Below, piece by piece: positions 1 through 11,639 of a DNA stretch of 64,000 bases. A program made the position numbers and the translations under genes. Where the stretch lies: positions 155,739 through 219,738 of the forward strand of contig BDDD01001632.1 of the NCBI GenBank assembly GCA_001972305.1, given 5' to 3'. Source of the DNA: Cephalotus follicularis. Its lineage: Eukaryota; Streptophyta; Magnoliopsida; Oxalidales; Cephalotaceae. The notes below the pieces were generated by a model. The model did no database searches. It had not been told where the DNA came from and saw only the letters and a program-made list of their open reading frames with translations. Within the stretch, counting starts at the first letter, position 1, and every line of letters begins with the position of its first letter.

Positions 1-198
1 TATACGACAAAAAGTTTGAGGTTTTCATAGATCACAAGGGTCTGAAACATCCTTTCTCCTAGAAGGATCTAAATATGAGACAAAGAAGGTGGATGGAGTT
101 GCTCAACGGTTACATCTGTGAGATCCAATGTCAACCGGGTGAGGCTAATATGGTGGCAGATGCCTTAACTCGCCGATTAGCTTGCTTGACGGTCTCCT
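1..198 (+). pseudogene. Ty3/gypsy RNase H C-terminal fragment (element A)
   Basis: The window opens inside a Ty3/gypsy pol gene. Forward reading gives the end of the RNase H domain, including FIDHKGLK and a RRWMELLNGY stretch, then the EANMVADALTRR motif typical of the domain end before integrase. In the intact family RNase H degrades the RNA strand during reverse transcription. A stop codon interrupts the reading near base 60 (S-stop-KDLNMRQRRW), so the copy is dead. The upstream RT lies outside the window. The family resembles the Tekay chromovirus at 29744-42447, which has the same motif order around 38240-38420. The domain call is secure; the lineage is inferred. Confidence 0.85.
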
Positions 199-951
199 AA
201 GTTCAAGCACGACCATGGTTGATAGAATTGAGAGGCTCAAGGGATGGATGGTGAATTGCTTAAGGCTGCATTACATGATCAAGACGAATTCAAACCCGAA
301 TTCTCAATTCGTGGTGATGAGTTGATAAGATCCCAAGGCAGAGTTTGTGCCATTTTCAACGAAAAGCTGACAGAGGAGCTGTAATCATAGCTTATCGCTT
401 CAGTTTCTCAATACATCCGGCGATTAGCAAGATGTACCAGGATCCGAAGCCCAATCTGGTGGAATGACATGACGAAAGAGTGGGCACAGTATCCTATAGG
501 ATTGCCTTACCCCTCAGCCTATGAGATCGGAACCTACCATATAAGGTAGAGTGTATACCATGTGCCAGAGTGGCACAACGGGAACGTGATGGTTTGGGAT
601 GACAGTTGGAATCGACCTCTGCCATTAGCAGAAGTCACATGGGAAGATCATGTATCGCATAATGTGTTTATGTCTCAATGCTCAAAATGTATTATCCAGA
701 TCCTTCTCACGTGCTACAATATGAGCCGTTAGAGTTAAGGATGGATACGAGCTTGAAGAGATACCTTTTTGGATGATCGATTGTTGAATCAAACAGCTGA
801 GAAACAAAGGTATTTTGTTAATGGAAGTGTTATGGCAATATTATGGGCTTGAGAAAGTCACGTGAGACGTGAAGAAGAAATGAAGGCATTGTACCCTCAC
901 ATGTTTTAACCTAGGGAATCTCGAGATGAGATTTCTCTAAGGATGGGAGGA
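199..951 (+). pseudogene. Decayed integrase and pol 3' end of element A
   Basis: Only scattered pieces of integrase survive. At about 399-467 there is FSIHPAISKMYQD, the segment after the zinc-binding region that precedes the core in Tekay-type integrases. At about 678-770 there is YYPDPSHVLQYEPLEL, normally found near the integrase C-terminus just before the chromodomain. The catalytic DDE core that should lie between them is missing, so this is an internal deletion plus point decay, with many stops. Element D keeps the same FSIHPAISKMYQD stub at 51235-51310 followed by nearly the same 3' non-coding run, so A and D are relatives. Confidence 0.75.
940..951 (+). other. Polypurine tract of element A
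   Basis: A purine run (AAGGATGGGAGGA) ends directly before the TG of the downstream LTR. This is the expected position of the primer for plus-strand DNA synthesis. The same context precedes the D 3' LTR at 51435-51447. Confidence 0.7.
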
Positions 952-1194
952 TGTAATGCCCCGAAATTCCATAATGTATTATTATATTGTATTGTATTGC
1001 CTGGTGGTACTGAGTATTAATATAAAGCCCATTAATTAATGCTTAACCATAAGTCCCAATATTTGCACGTACATCAAGCTTATTTAGTTGACGGCTGGAT
1101 TCGATTAATATCGCAATGCGCAAATGGGACCCATGTCTTAATGTTTTGAATGGTTGAGAAATGGCCACGGTGGCTTTTTTGGCCTGCTGGATTT

Positions 1195-1480
1195 GACGCC
1201 ACACACACACTGCCTCGTCAAAATTAAGAAAGGCAGAGAACACAGGGAGAAGAAGAGAAAGTGAGAGACAAAAGAGAGAGAGGCATACGGAGGCGTGCGT
1301 TTTAGCGCCAGGCGCTTAAAGCGTGAGAGTGTGTGTGAGAGAGCAGTGCGCTCCAATGGCGCAATGGCCGATCCTCACGCTTCTGGTCGACAGAGAAAGA
1401 AAAGAGAAAGAGAGAAAGAGAAGAGAGGTAGTGGGAGAAAGAAGAAGACGGAAGCCGAGAGAGAGAGAGGAGACGAGTCG
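1195..1480. repeat. Low-complexity AC and GA-rich tract in LTR A
   Basis: A short (AC)n run near 1199-1212 is followed by about 250 bp of GAGA-rich sequence. It yields several overlapping open frames of 80-106 codons on both strands, all of low complexity and none resembling a protein. Comparable GA/CT-rich tracts occur in the D LTRs, so this is probably an LTR leader feature, not a gene. Confidence 0.7.
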
Positions 1481-1937
1481 GTGCCAGCCTCCACCCTCGT
1501 TCATGGACGAGCGTGGCTCTTCCTCATCGTCAATGTCTTCGTCCTTCTCCATCAAGGCCGAAGCTTGAAGCTTCCATTTCTGCGAAATCCTTCCCACCGC
1601 TGTAGTCGTCATTGATGGAAGCTCGGTGGCACTTGAGGGAGTTGTTGCTGTGTTAATGGTGGGCAGTGAAGAGAGCTAAAGGAAGTGGCAATCGTCGAAG
1701 GCAGTGACGACAGTGGCGCGGCAGCAAGTGGAGCGCTGCAACAGGCCATTCCAATCCGCCGTTCAGCCACCAAAAATTCCTGTGCTCTATCGACATCTTG
1801 GTTAAGTGAAGCCTGAAAGAAGTGGAAATCGTTGAATTGCAGTAAGCTCCATAGTCACTGTTAAACAGGTACAATATACACATTACACATGCTTTGAAAT
1901 GGATTTTGTTTGGCTTTGAGTTGTTCGACGAATCCCC

Positions 1938-2560
1938 CTGCCATGGTCAAGCCGTCGATGCTTCTGTTAAAGCGTCGACACCTTGAGAGCCATCTATCGA
2001 CGCCTAAAACGGGCTGTCGACGCTTAATGGCGTTGTGAGCATTGATTCTTGAGTGTGTAGTCGACGTTTTGAGGGGAGCAGTGATCACAGTTGATGCTTT
2101 GCATTGGTCTGTTGATGCCCCACACAAGCTGTAAACACCTTGTGTTGACAGCCACGTTCTCTTCTACCAGTCGATGCTCTGTGGTGGCAGTCGACGCCTT
2201 GAAAATGCAAGAGACACTTTAAGAGTATCCTATCGACGCCCTGGCTAAGCCTAACTGTCCATGCCCTGGCTAGAATGAGCTGTCGACACCTTAAAAGTAT
2301 TCTGTCGATGTTGACACCTTGACAATATTCTGTCGATGCCTAATAAAACTAGTCGATGCCTTGAGGGCAAGCTATTGATTCGCAATGTGTTTCCTAGCGT
2401 TTATGCACTAATCAGCGCAATGTGCTGATACGAGTTTATAGTTTGTCGACCCCTTGTGTTGAATTAGTCGACGCGTAAGTGTTTCCTTGCCTTGGTGCGC
2501 TAAGTAGCACACCACATCGACACGAACCATTGACGCACACATAACACGTCGACGCATAAA
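1938..2560. repeat. GTCGAC-type palindrome array 1 (LTR A)
   Basis: About sixteen copies of a short degenerate motif, core GTCGACGC or GTCGATGC followed by TT, occur at irregular spacings of roughly 20-60 bp. Examples start near 1955, 2013, 2057, 2168, 2189, 2230, 2468 and 2546. Copies differ mainly by C-to-T or G-to-A changes at CpG sites. Spacer sequences are unrelated to each other, so this is not a simple tandem repeat. Similar arrays occur in several other LTRs of this window. Confidence 0.8.
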
Positions 2561-2746
2561 CATTTCGGTTCAATACTATCAATGGCCGAGCAGACCTATC
2601 CTTAAGGCTGCCGAGCTGACTAATGCAATCAACTATTGGGCAGACCTGTCCTTAAGGCTGCCGAATAGACCTCGCACTGGAGGTATACATCGTGCTAAAG
2701 GTCAGAGCTTCAAGCTCATAGTCTATACCAATTTTGGAAGCCTTTA

Positions 2747-3560
2747 AGGCTAGGTTAAACGACCTAGAATATAATAGGAGGTTAAACGACCTGGAATGTA
2801 ATAGGAGGTTAAACGACCTGGAATTGGCTGCAGTTATCTTCACGTCCTCAGCAGTATATAGAAGGTTAAATGTCCTAGATTATCATAGAAGGTTAAAGGT
2901 CCTTAGGAGATATAGTAGAGCACAGATGGTTTAATGTCCACTGCCTACTTATACCTGCTGAGTGGAGCATAAATGGTTAAATGTCCTCTGCCTGCTCATG
3001 CCTTAGGAGGGTATAGTAGAACAAGAAGGTTAAAAGTCCTCTGCCTACTCATACTGACAAGAGTGATGTAGACGGCTAAATGTCCTCTACTTCCAAGAAG
3101 GTTAAAAGTCCTCTGCCTACTTTTATTTAGGATGGTATAGTAGAGCAAGAAGGTTAAATGTCCTCTGCCTACTCATACTGATAGGGTAGTGCATAGAAGG
3201 TTAAAATTCCTCTGCCTACTCTTATTTAGGAGGTATAGTAGAGCATATATGGTTTAATGACCACTGCCTACTTATACCTGCTGAGTGGAGTATAGATGGT
3301 TAAATGTCCTCTGTCTGCTCATGCCTTAATAGGTTAAATGTCCTCAATAGAATATAGATGGTTAAATGTCCTATGCCTGCTCATGTCTGAGAGGTTTAAG
3401 GTCCTCGATGGAACGAAGGTTTAAGGTCCTCGATAGAACGAAGGTTTAAGGTCCTCGAAAGGAGTGAGGTTTAAGGTCCTCGATAGAAGTGAGGTTTAAG
3501 GTCCTCAATAGAACAGAGGTTTGATGTCTTTAAGAATAAACAGAAGGTTTAAAGTCCTCG
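2747..3560. repeat. Tandem AGGTTAAA...CCT repeats in LTR A
   Basis: Three sub-blocks of imperfect tandem repeats share a unit of AGGTTAAA, a few bases, then CCT. At 2752-2830 the unit is about 27 bp (GGTTAAACGACCTGGAAT). From 2865 to 3400 it is longer and carries CTCTGCCTACTCATACTG plus TATAGTAGAGCA. From 3398 to 3550 it is about 23 bp (AGGTTTAAGGTCCTCGATAG). The core begins with AGG and ends with CCT, so each unit is a weak inverted repeat. Open frames reading through the block are artefacts of the repeat. Confidence 0.8.
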
Positions 3561-3831
3561 ATATGCTCATACCACCCTATTGAGTAGAGAAAGCTAAGAA
3601 GATCCTCTATGTGTTTCGAGATGACTTGGAACGTTGGTGGCCTGTTGAAATGAAGCTGTGAAGGTTGAGAAAGCCTGTATTGAATCTAAGAAGAGTTGGA
3701 GCATTTGTATTCTATTGCTATGACAGAGGAGGCTGATGACAGCCCGTATATATGTCTCGGAGTATACTGTTAAGATTGAATTGAGATGAATATTTGTTAA
3801 GTATATATATATGCTGGTATGGGACAGTATA

Positions 3832-5257
3832 TGTCACACCCCGTCTTTCCACAACATAAAAGTGGTAAGGCAATCAACAAATAAATCCGGCTTATGCAAT
3901 TTTACCATAAATTTAAAACTTTCAAAAAGAATCCCTCAACACATTGCGGAAGCATACAAATATAAGCCGAACACATCACGCATCCCATACTACGTGATGC
4001 CCGATAATCCAAACATAACTGTTAATCGCCCAAAACGGAGCGTGAAATAATACAATTCAACAATTATCCAATGTTACAAAACCAAATAACACGATAAATG
4101 TTCAGTAATCCAAAATAAGAGAAAATAACAAGTCTTCTCTTTAAATCTCCGTGCATGCTCCATGTAAGGACCACTCCATCAATCTGTTACAGTAGGGGTT
4201 AGCCTTTGTCCTCACTCGGCTAAGTGAATAAATCCATAAAATACAGTTTAAGTCGCAAGATAAAGAGTATCATGGATGAATGCATGATGACATGTAAACT
4301 TTACAGTAAAATACCTCCGTGAGTCCAGAATCTCAATCCATTCAATAACATGCAATTCATCATGTTAAACATTAGCTTTGGAACTCAAAATGCACATATG
4401 AATTCATCACTTTCCCGTACCTTTGATTTCAAGTTAGAAATCGAAAGTCCACCTCTTTAAGTACTCCAAATCAGGTCACTTGAATCCACAGGTACGCTTT
4501 GGCAACTCCTGGTTCGTCCTGGCAGTGGTGTGCAAGCTCCAAACTCCAACAATGGCACACACACACCTTTTCTCTTTCTCTCCTTCCTTCTGGTGTTATA
4601 AACGAGAGAGAGAGGTGAGGAGGGTTGGTATTAAGCAGATAGCTTCCTCCTGCCCTTTTCCTTTTGTCTTCCAACAACCTCTCCCAAAATCTCTCCCACT
4701 ATTTCTCTTTCTGCAATTCTTTTTCATTTTCTTTCTTTCCTTTTGCAGGTGGCATATGGCAGGTGAGGATTCCTCTGCATGTTCCATGTGAGGACATGTT
4801 CTGGGCATCCCTGGCAATACACAGACATGCACACACGTTGAATCGCACCAAAAAAGGCGTTAGGTAGCCTTTAAACAATTCCCCCTTGCATGATGTTCTG
4901 TCGACGAAGAACATGCTGTCCATTCGCACAAAAGGCGTCGACGTCTTCCCTTAGACGTCGATGTCTTTTCCAGATGGTAAGAAGGTGTCGAGGCTTCCTT
5001 CCCAAGTCGACGTGCATGCCCATGCATTCACGTGTGCCCTGGCTCACAAAGGAGTCGACGTCTTTCCAAAAGACGTCGATGCCTTTTGGCCAAAACAGCG
5101 CCGTTTCAAGCTTTAACATACACACTCCAATACCATGACCATAAATAGGGTTTTAAGCATACTTTTGAGTCCAAAACTCAACATTCTCATTAAATCAAGT
5201 TCAATGATTACATCATAAATCCAAAATATTACATCCAAGAAAATACCGGGCGTTACA
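3832..5257 (-). mobile_element. Solo gypsy LTR with 5-bp TSD
   Basis: On the plus strand the segment starts TGTCACACCCCG and ends GGGCGTTACA, so the LTR (TGTAACGCCC...GGGGTGTGACA) lies on the minus strand. It is flanked by direct repeats GTATA at 3827-3831 and 5258-5262, and no internal domain is present, which marks a solo LTR left by LTR-LTR recombination. It carries a palindrome array (4895-5090) and, at about 4191-4226, the minus-strand form of the box GAGTGAGGACAAAGGCTAAC found in most gypsy LTRs here. Length is 1,426 bp. The minus-strand block near 4430-4480 resembles one in the solo LTR at 54326-57466. Confidence 0.92.
4895..5090. repeat. GTCGAC-type palindrome array 2
   Basis: Seven copies, near 4897, 4937, 4955, 4986, 5005, 5052 and 5072. 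The best is GACGTCGATGTCTTTT at 4955. The host LTR is in minus orientation, yet the copies read the same way as in plus-strand LTRs, as expected for a palindrome. Confidence 0.8.
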
Positions 5258-6101
5258 GTATATATGTGTAGTCAACCTCTAGATTCCTAGTAGAATGCCT
5301 AAGGGCATGTAATGACATAGCTAGAATTATGAACTGCTAAACATTGACGAGTTATGTTAATATTATTGACATACATGTTTATCATGCATCCTCATGAAAC
5401 ATACTTACATACCTGATTCGCCCTGCATATTTCACTGCATATGTATATTGTTCACAGCCATAGGCTGCTGACTCATTGCATTGTAATGTAATGAGTCAGG
5501 TTCAGATCCAGGTACCGTGCAGCAGTGGCCAGCCAGGTTAATCGCAGAGTAAGGAATTATCTCATCCAACCTATCCTTGTATAAATGTAGTTAATGTAAA
5601 TGAACAGATGTGTATAAGAGACAATCTAAAGATATATTAGAGTTATGTTTTATTTCAGCTATCGACCTGCCGACATGTGGCAGTGCATATGATATGTGTG
5701 TTGATGTATTGGATATGTATGGATTCAACACTTGAGACATTAGAACGATCAATCGGACTTAAATTGTGATTACTGAGGGCTGAGCCCATATATATAAATA
5801 AACTGATGATTCCTCCTTCGGGAGTGTTGGTATATAAAATGTGTTTTCCTTTACAAGGGGTTTAGTCCGATAAACGAATACTTCATGCTGAAATTTCGGG
5901 AGATTTTAAGAGTTAGTTTTTATTTAATTTGATTATTCTGCTGATGTTATATATTGATTCTTCCGCTTATATGACTTTGATTTAAAGTTTTAAATTTGCA
6001 GCACTTTTTGGAGTATGAATTATATGTTTTGATGACGGAACGTAAGGTGTATATCACGCGTCGGATCGTGGGGATTTACTCTCGCGGTTCGGGGTGTGAC
6101 A

Positions 6102-6268
6102 GCTTGGCCTGGGGAGCACGGCTCTCCTTGGTAGCGTGTTTTAACGCCTACCCTGGCCTTAGCGTTAACCTTGGTGTTTGTTGTGGTTTTGGTTAGGGAT
6201 CAAGGTGAGGGATCCTTCCACCTGGCACGGCTGTCCTTGGGCGGGGTGCTCGGGCACGGGGCGTGTCA
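6102..6268 (+). mobile_element. 3' end fragment of LTR family B
   Basis: These 167 bp match 37744-37910, the right end of the large LTR inserted in element E. Shared features are CCTGGGGAGC, the TTAGGGATCAAGGTGAGGGA stretch and the terminal GGGGCGTGTCA. Homology starts exactly where LTR A ends, so element A probably inserted into an LTR of family B whose left part lies outside the window. Confidence 0.75.
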
Positions 6269-7635
6269 TAAACAGCCGACTATTCTTATGAACAGTAAAC
6301 TATTAAGAGATAATTTACTGATAATAGGTATTGTTTAGGTTTAGATTGTATGTAATTACCCTGGCCTCTACATGGGACGAGTTTAACATTCAATCCTGGC
6401 CATATGCAGTTACATTTCAGGAATTAAACGACTTATGTATTACTTGTGTGAATTGTGTAAGAATGACTATAGTTACGCTAATGATCCTTGTTTGAATCCT
6501 TGAATTGCTATTGTCCCTATTGTTATGCTACTGAATAATGCTGCTGTTATAGATATTGTATATCTATTAAGTGCTCATAAACACTATTGTTTCACTTAAT
6601 TTCAAGGATTGAACCATCAAAGTGCTATAAGCACAAATATGGATTTTAACTATGGTTTTCAAAATGAAAACTTACTGTCAATGATTTACTGTTTCCTCCC
6701 ACGTGAGGTGACACTACTGTTTTGTTCTCCTACCGAGAACCACTATTGTATTGATACCGTTTCCTCCAAAGAGAGGCACGACCATGGAATTGTTAAATGT
6801 TTCTAAAAAGAAAACTACTACTATATTGCATATTATAGATATATGTAATATTGTTATTGAATTGATTGAATTGTTTGTCTATGTTTATTGCCGTTAGCCG
6901 AGTGATAGGAGACATCACTGGCTACGGGGTGGTCCTATGTGCCAGGAGTTGGTTAGAGCTTCCACCAAACTTATCTGCAATGCATATCTTGATTGTTACC
7001 TGCCCACTAAATGCCGGTAGAATTGTTACCTGATCTGTCATCTTCGGAGTGTAGGGTGATAGTTAGGTGGTGCGCAGTTGGTGCTGTGAGTTAGCGACAT
7101 GTGACACACAACCATTGTATTGATTGATTTTACCCTTGTGCGGTATTCTTGAATTGTGCTGTTTATGGCCACTTGGCATGATTGTTCATATATTGGAATA
7201 CTTAAATATATATGTTATTTTCAATTAAACTATCATGCATGTTCACATTTATATATTCTTTCTCATGCATTATTCCTACTTAGTCGAGTGAGGACAAAGG
7301 CTAACCCCTACAATTTCAGATTGACGAAGGTATTTGGGAAAGTGCTGCTGAAGCTTCTTGAAGAGAGCTTCTATTTATTTAAGGTTGTTACTTTAAGATT
7401 TCAAGTTGTATTGTAATAAATCATACTCCGTTTGTTATATTTACATCGCTGACATGTAATTTATAACCTTGTGTTGTACTTAAAGCACATAGTATGGGCT
7501 ACGTGCGGATAATTTAAAATAACCCGGTTATGGAATGCTTCCGCTTTTGTATTTGGATCTTGGTTAATTGTTGAATGCTGGGTTATTATAACTGATATCT
7601 TTATATATGTTGTCGTTGGAAAACGAGGTGTGACA
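6269..7635 (+). mobile_element. Right part of a gypsy LTR (family C)
   Basis: This segment resembles the right half of the 3' LTR of element E (39982-42447). It carries a CAGCCGACT motif at its left edge, the box GAGTGAGGACAAAGGCTAAC at about 7287-7306, a GTATGGGCTACGTGC stretch, AATGCTTCCGC and a terminal GTGTGACA at 7635. The left half is absent, replaced by the nested B and A elements. The right flank AGTAA lies inside Copia1 gag. The open frame at 7156-7416 shows no recognisable protein features. Confidence 0.7.
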
Positions 7636-8218
7636 AGTAAGTCCAGGCTGTGATTAGATCTTTACCTGATTCATGGGTTAGCATGAGGCAGATTCTGACC
7701 CATAATGAAAACATCAAGAATTTTGCTAATGTTTCTCGCCATGTGGAACTTGAGGCTGAGCACGAGGAAGCAACCCGCGCCACTGCATTGTTCACCCAAT
7801 GGGGCAAGGGCCATGGAAATTGGTCCAAGCGCAAGAAAATGGGCAAATCAGGTAACAAAGAAGGATCTAGCAATCAAAGGCCTAGGGATGGCAGAGTTTC
7901 CAAGCACCATAGGGGCAAGCGTGGTGGAAAGAAGGACAAGATAAAGGTCAAGTGCTATAACTATCAGAAAATGGGTCACTTTGCTCGTGAGTACACTGAG
8001 CCGAAGCAGGTATCCATTTCTACCTCCTCTAGCATTATTTGTGTATGCTCACATGTACTAGTTGCTCATACTTTTCCTATGTGGATTGTAGACTCAGAAG
8101 TAACAAAATATGTAACCAGATATCGAGGAGGATTTGTAGATTATCATAGAATTCCAGCGGGTTCCCAAAGAATCTACATGGCTAATGGCACTAGCGAGGA
8201 AGTATTGTGAGTTGGATG
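7636..8218 (+). pseudogene. Copia1 gag C-terminus and protease fragment
   Basis: The reading begins inside a copia gag (VIRSLPDSW, then SRHVELEAEHE). A basic stretch leads to a zinc knuckle, CYNYQKMGHFAREY, in which the second and last cysteines of CX2CX4HX4C are lost. Further on, WIVDSEVTKYVT is the protease active-site region with the catalytic DSG changed to DSE. Gag packages element RNA and the protease processes the polyprotein; this copy can do neither. The 5' part of gag is cut off by the gypsy LTR ending at 7635. A stop near 8208 ends this frame. Confidence 0.85.
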
Positions 8219-9182
8219 CTATCGACTTCCATTGCATACAGGACGTACCTTTCTACTGCATTATGTTATGTATGCACATGGAGTGCAGTATAATCTACTG
8301 TCTGTCTTGTCTCTTCTAGCTTTAGGTTATGGTATTAGTTTCAGAATTCAAGTTTGGATATTAGTATGGATGGTGCTATTGTTGGACATGGCAGTTTATG
8401 TAATAGATTCTTTATAATGGATTTGGTTGATTCTGCTTCTTCATCTTTATTTGTGAATATAAATGATATTGATTCTATTACTTGGCATGCTAGATTGGGT
8501 CACATTGGGCAAGATATGATGACTCGATTAGCTAGAGAAGGTGTTTTAGCCCCACTCGCTAAGGTCAATCTTCTTATATGTGAGCCTTGTTTAGCTGGTA
8601 AGGCATGTAGAAAGCCTTTTGGAAAGGCTATTCGAGCCACTCAACCACTTGAGTTAGTCCACTCAGATATCTGCGGACCTATGAATGTGAATGCACGCCA
8701 TGGTGCTATTTATTTCCTTACTTTCATAGATGATTATTCGCGTTTTGGTCAAGTTTTTTTGTTAGCTCACTGTTATGAAGCCTTGGATTGCTTCAAACAC
8801 TTTATAGCAGAGAGTGAGAATCAGAAAGGAAGGAATTTAAAAATCCTTCGAACAGATCGTGGTCGCGAGTATTTATCAGCTCAGTTTAATGAACTTTGTG
8901 AGCAAAAGGGAATAAAAAGGTACCTTACTATTCCTTACACTCCACAACAAAATGGGATACTGAGAGAAGGAATAGAACTTGATTAGATATGGTTAGGTCG
9001 ATGATGGCACAAGCTAACCTTCCAATATCTTTTTGGGTGGATGTTTTATTGACTGCAGCCTACATCCTTAACAGAGTGCCATCACAGTCAATTTCCCCCA
9101 CTCCATATGAGTTTTGGAATAACCAAAAGCCTAATTTAAATCATTTACGCCCGTGGGGTGCAGTAGGCTATGTTCACAGTAC
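8219..9182 (+). pseudogene. Copia1 GAG-pre-integrase and integrase core
   Basis: The pre-integrase motif WHARLGHIGQDMM is near 8480, followed by the CEPCLAGKACRKPF zinc-type segment and the rve core. The first two catalytic aspartates are readable in HSDICGPM and RTDRGREY. The third residue lies at PQQNGI, where a frameshift at about 8957 moves the ERRNRT segment to another frame. Integrase continues as FWVDVLLTAAYILNRVPS and GAVGYVHST up to the Copia2 insertion site. Several stops and shifts separate the frames at 8232, 8354 and 8989. The protein resumes at 20201. Confidence 0.88.
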
Positions 9183-11346
9183 TGTTAGATATAGTGACCC
9201 GACAAGCCATTGGATGGACTGTCGTTTTATATCTATTCTTGTATAGAGCAATCTTATTCCTTATATATATATGATGTGTGCTAATTTGGTGTGGCTATAT
9301 CACTTCTATTTTATCACATAATTGAAGTAGTTTATTAATTACCTACTTATACTTATGATGCCCTGACATAAGGTTGGATGCCTGGAATGGAGGCTGTGAG
9401 ACTGGTTACCTTATTCCTTATGTCAAATTAGTTCCAAGTCATAGGTTCACTTTGTGGGCATTAGTGAACCGGATAGACTTACGCGTATGTTGCCTGCTCA
9501 TGGAATTGGAGGATGGATTCTCTCACTACCATCAGTGTTAGACACTAGGGCAAATACGAGGTGCGCGCTGGGAGCGTGCACACTGAACTGGACCCGCGTA
9601 GGAGACACTATTTGGATAGTCACTATTCTCGTGTCAGTAGTGACTCCTACTTGTTGCGGTTGTGTATAAGTGATCATCACTTAGCGAGTTCTTAAAGTCT
9701 GATCCTTAGACCTGAGCGACTACTCTATATTGTATGGAGACGGTTATGCTTTGATCTCCACCTTACCCAGTCCTTACGCAGGGCTGGAAATCGGTTGGTC
9801 TTTAGGTATGATCGAATCTATACGAATATAAGTGAGTGCGTAATATGGGATTGTCACACCTGAGCGAAGGTGATCGTCCCTATTATGGTCTGATTATACT
9901 TTGGACTTATGAAATCCTTGGCCAAGGTTGAGGTAGACTGGAAATTAGATTTCCAGAGAGTTTACCAAAGGTCCTAGTAATGATCAGATATTTTAGCCAT
10001 TGAGGTATTATCTAGGGTTGACACATATCCTTACCCTAGACCTCAATCGGGGCCAAGCATGACAAGGGATTATAGTACACGTGCACCGACGACTTAGAAA
10101 ATCTAGGGTTTATGAGGTGTATGGGAAAATTAATTAGATTAATTTTTCCATTTGGATAATATTTGGATATTATTACAATAGCATTTAAATTGGTCAAGGA
10201 CCATTTAGAATGGCTAAACCGGACCCAAGGGGTATTTCGATAATTTATGAACACCTCTTGTTTTGACCAAGATTTTAAAGGGTCCTTGCCTTATAATGAT
10301 GAGTTCTTTAATATGTTTGACATATTAAGTCTTTGTGTCAAATATCGGTTATGTGGATTTTGCATTTTATGGAAACACATATGTTTGATCTTACTTAACC
10401 AATATTCGAAGGGTACATGAGATCACTAAACGAGTTAGACTCTAATTGCTTCACTGGCCAGACAAAGCATCGATGTCTTTTAGAAAGACGTCGATGCTTA
10501 ACGATTTTAAAGACGTCGATGTCTTTTAGAAAGCGTTGATGTTTTTTAGTGGCACATTGCATGAGCGTCGATGTCCTTTGGAAGGCGTCGACGTCTTTGA
10601 GTAGAACGTGCAACCTGTGCACGAGCTCACTTCATGAGCACGTTTTCTCTCTCATCTCCAGCAGCCATCTCCCATTCTTGCATGTTATGGGAACGTGGGG
10701 ATCATGGCCACAGACTCCTAGGAGTGAGGACCATGATCCTAAGTGAATGGGAGAGTGGGAGAGAGAAGGAGGAGGCTAGTGATAAGCATTTTTTGCAGAA
10801 AAGAAAAAGTGGTGGTAGAGAGTTTTGTTGGGCAAGAGAAAGCTCGAATTTCTCTCTGCAGATTGTGTGTGTTCCCTTCATTGTTAAACATCAAGAAAGT
10901 GCTTATCTAGGGTGGATTGATTTTGACATCTTTGGTCAATATCAATTTACCTTTTCTAAGATTGGTGAGAGAGAGAGAGTTCATACACTTTGTTCTTAGT
11001 TCTTGCTGGTTGGAGTAGCTTCTGTACCAGGGATTTTGGAAGCAACGTGTTTGGTGTCTTCCCAAGCGTGTAGCGGCAGAGAAAGAAGGAGCCTTCACCC
11101 GCTGGTATATCTCTTGGTCCTTCTCTTCTTGCCATGCTTGTGTGTCACCATTGTTTGCTATGGTGACACCAATTCAATTCCGTTGATGATGTGGTGATCC
11201 ATGTGGCCTGTGGCCATGCCATTATGGACTGCATTTGTTTTATTGGGTGTTCTTCCGCTGCCATGTTTGTATGTTTTTGTTTTGTTCTACACCCTATATG
11301 CCTAAGTCCGTTTTTGGCACCGGATTGGGTTTAGCCGTTTCCATCA
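9183..11346 (+). repeat. 5' LTR of Copia2
   Basis: Starts TGTTAGATATAG and ends CCGTTTCCATCA, directly before the primer-binding site. It aligns along its length with 18032-20195 with scattered differences. It includes a palindrome array (10464-10600). Open frames inside (for example 10634-10999) recur identically in the assembly duplicate and slightly altered in the 3' LTR; they are LTR sequence, not genes. Confidence 0.93.
10464..10600. repeat. GTCGAC-type palindrome array 3 (Copia2 5' LTR)
   Basis: Six copies near 10466, 10485, 10511, 10533, 10564 and 10584. Two read GACGTCGATG followed by a T-rich tail. The duplicated copy lies at 12551-12687 and the 3' LTR counterpart at 19316-19450. 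This places the motif in a copia LTR. Confidence 0.85.
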
Positions 11347-11347
11347 G

Positions 11348-11359
11348 TGGTATCAGAGC
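11348..11359 (+). other. Primer-binding site of Copia2
   Basis: TGGTATCAGAGC follows the LTR end by one base and is complementary to the 3' end of plant initiator tRNA-Met, the usual primer for plant LTR elements. The duplicate at 13435-13446 is probably an assembly copy. Confidence 0.93.
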
Positions 11360-11639
11360 GTCCCACATCATCCTTGATTGAATTTATGCTTTAGATAATG
11401 AACTGATTAACCGTTTAATTGCTGGAGATGTTTTATGATCAAACTAGATTTTCAAAGTGCCTTAGTGAAAATTGCATGAAATTGGATTTCATTGTGTTTT
11501 TGTCCTGGGGATATTGTTTTAATGTTTTTAGATTATGTTTGGAACATGCATAGTGCAATTTGGATTGCCAGATTGGAATGCCAAAGTCTAAACCATTATT
11601 TTCTGCATTTTTCGAAATACAGAAACTGCCCAAGGGGTT

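Larger units (their letters stand above)
952..6101 (+). mobile_element. 3' LTR of gypsy element A, interrupted by a solo LTR
   Basis: The LTR begins TGTAATGCCCCG right after the polypurine tract and is read to end at GGGGTGTGACA (6101). Both ends match the other gypsy LTRs in the window. Without the nested solo LTR (3832-5257 plus its TSD) it would be about 3.7 kb. It contains, in order, GA-rich low complexity, an array of GTCGAC-type palindromes, a block of tandem GGTTAAA repeats, the nested solo LTR, and a right part (about 5330-5990) that resembles 50040-51060 inside element D. That resemblance leaves some doubt whether the whole interval is one LTR or a composite of two. No coding region was recognised. 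Confidence 0.6.

Noticed and set aside
1295..1615. Overlapping frames of about 100 codons on both strands
   Set aside because: GA-rich low-complexity sequence in LTR A with no protein similarity.
11348..11359. tRNA gene at the TGGTATCAGAGC sites
   Set aside because: Only 12 bases match the tRNA-Met 3' end complement; these are primer sites. No full tRNA or rRNA gene was seen in the window.
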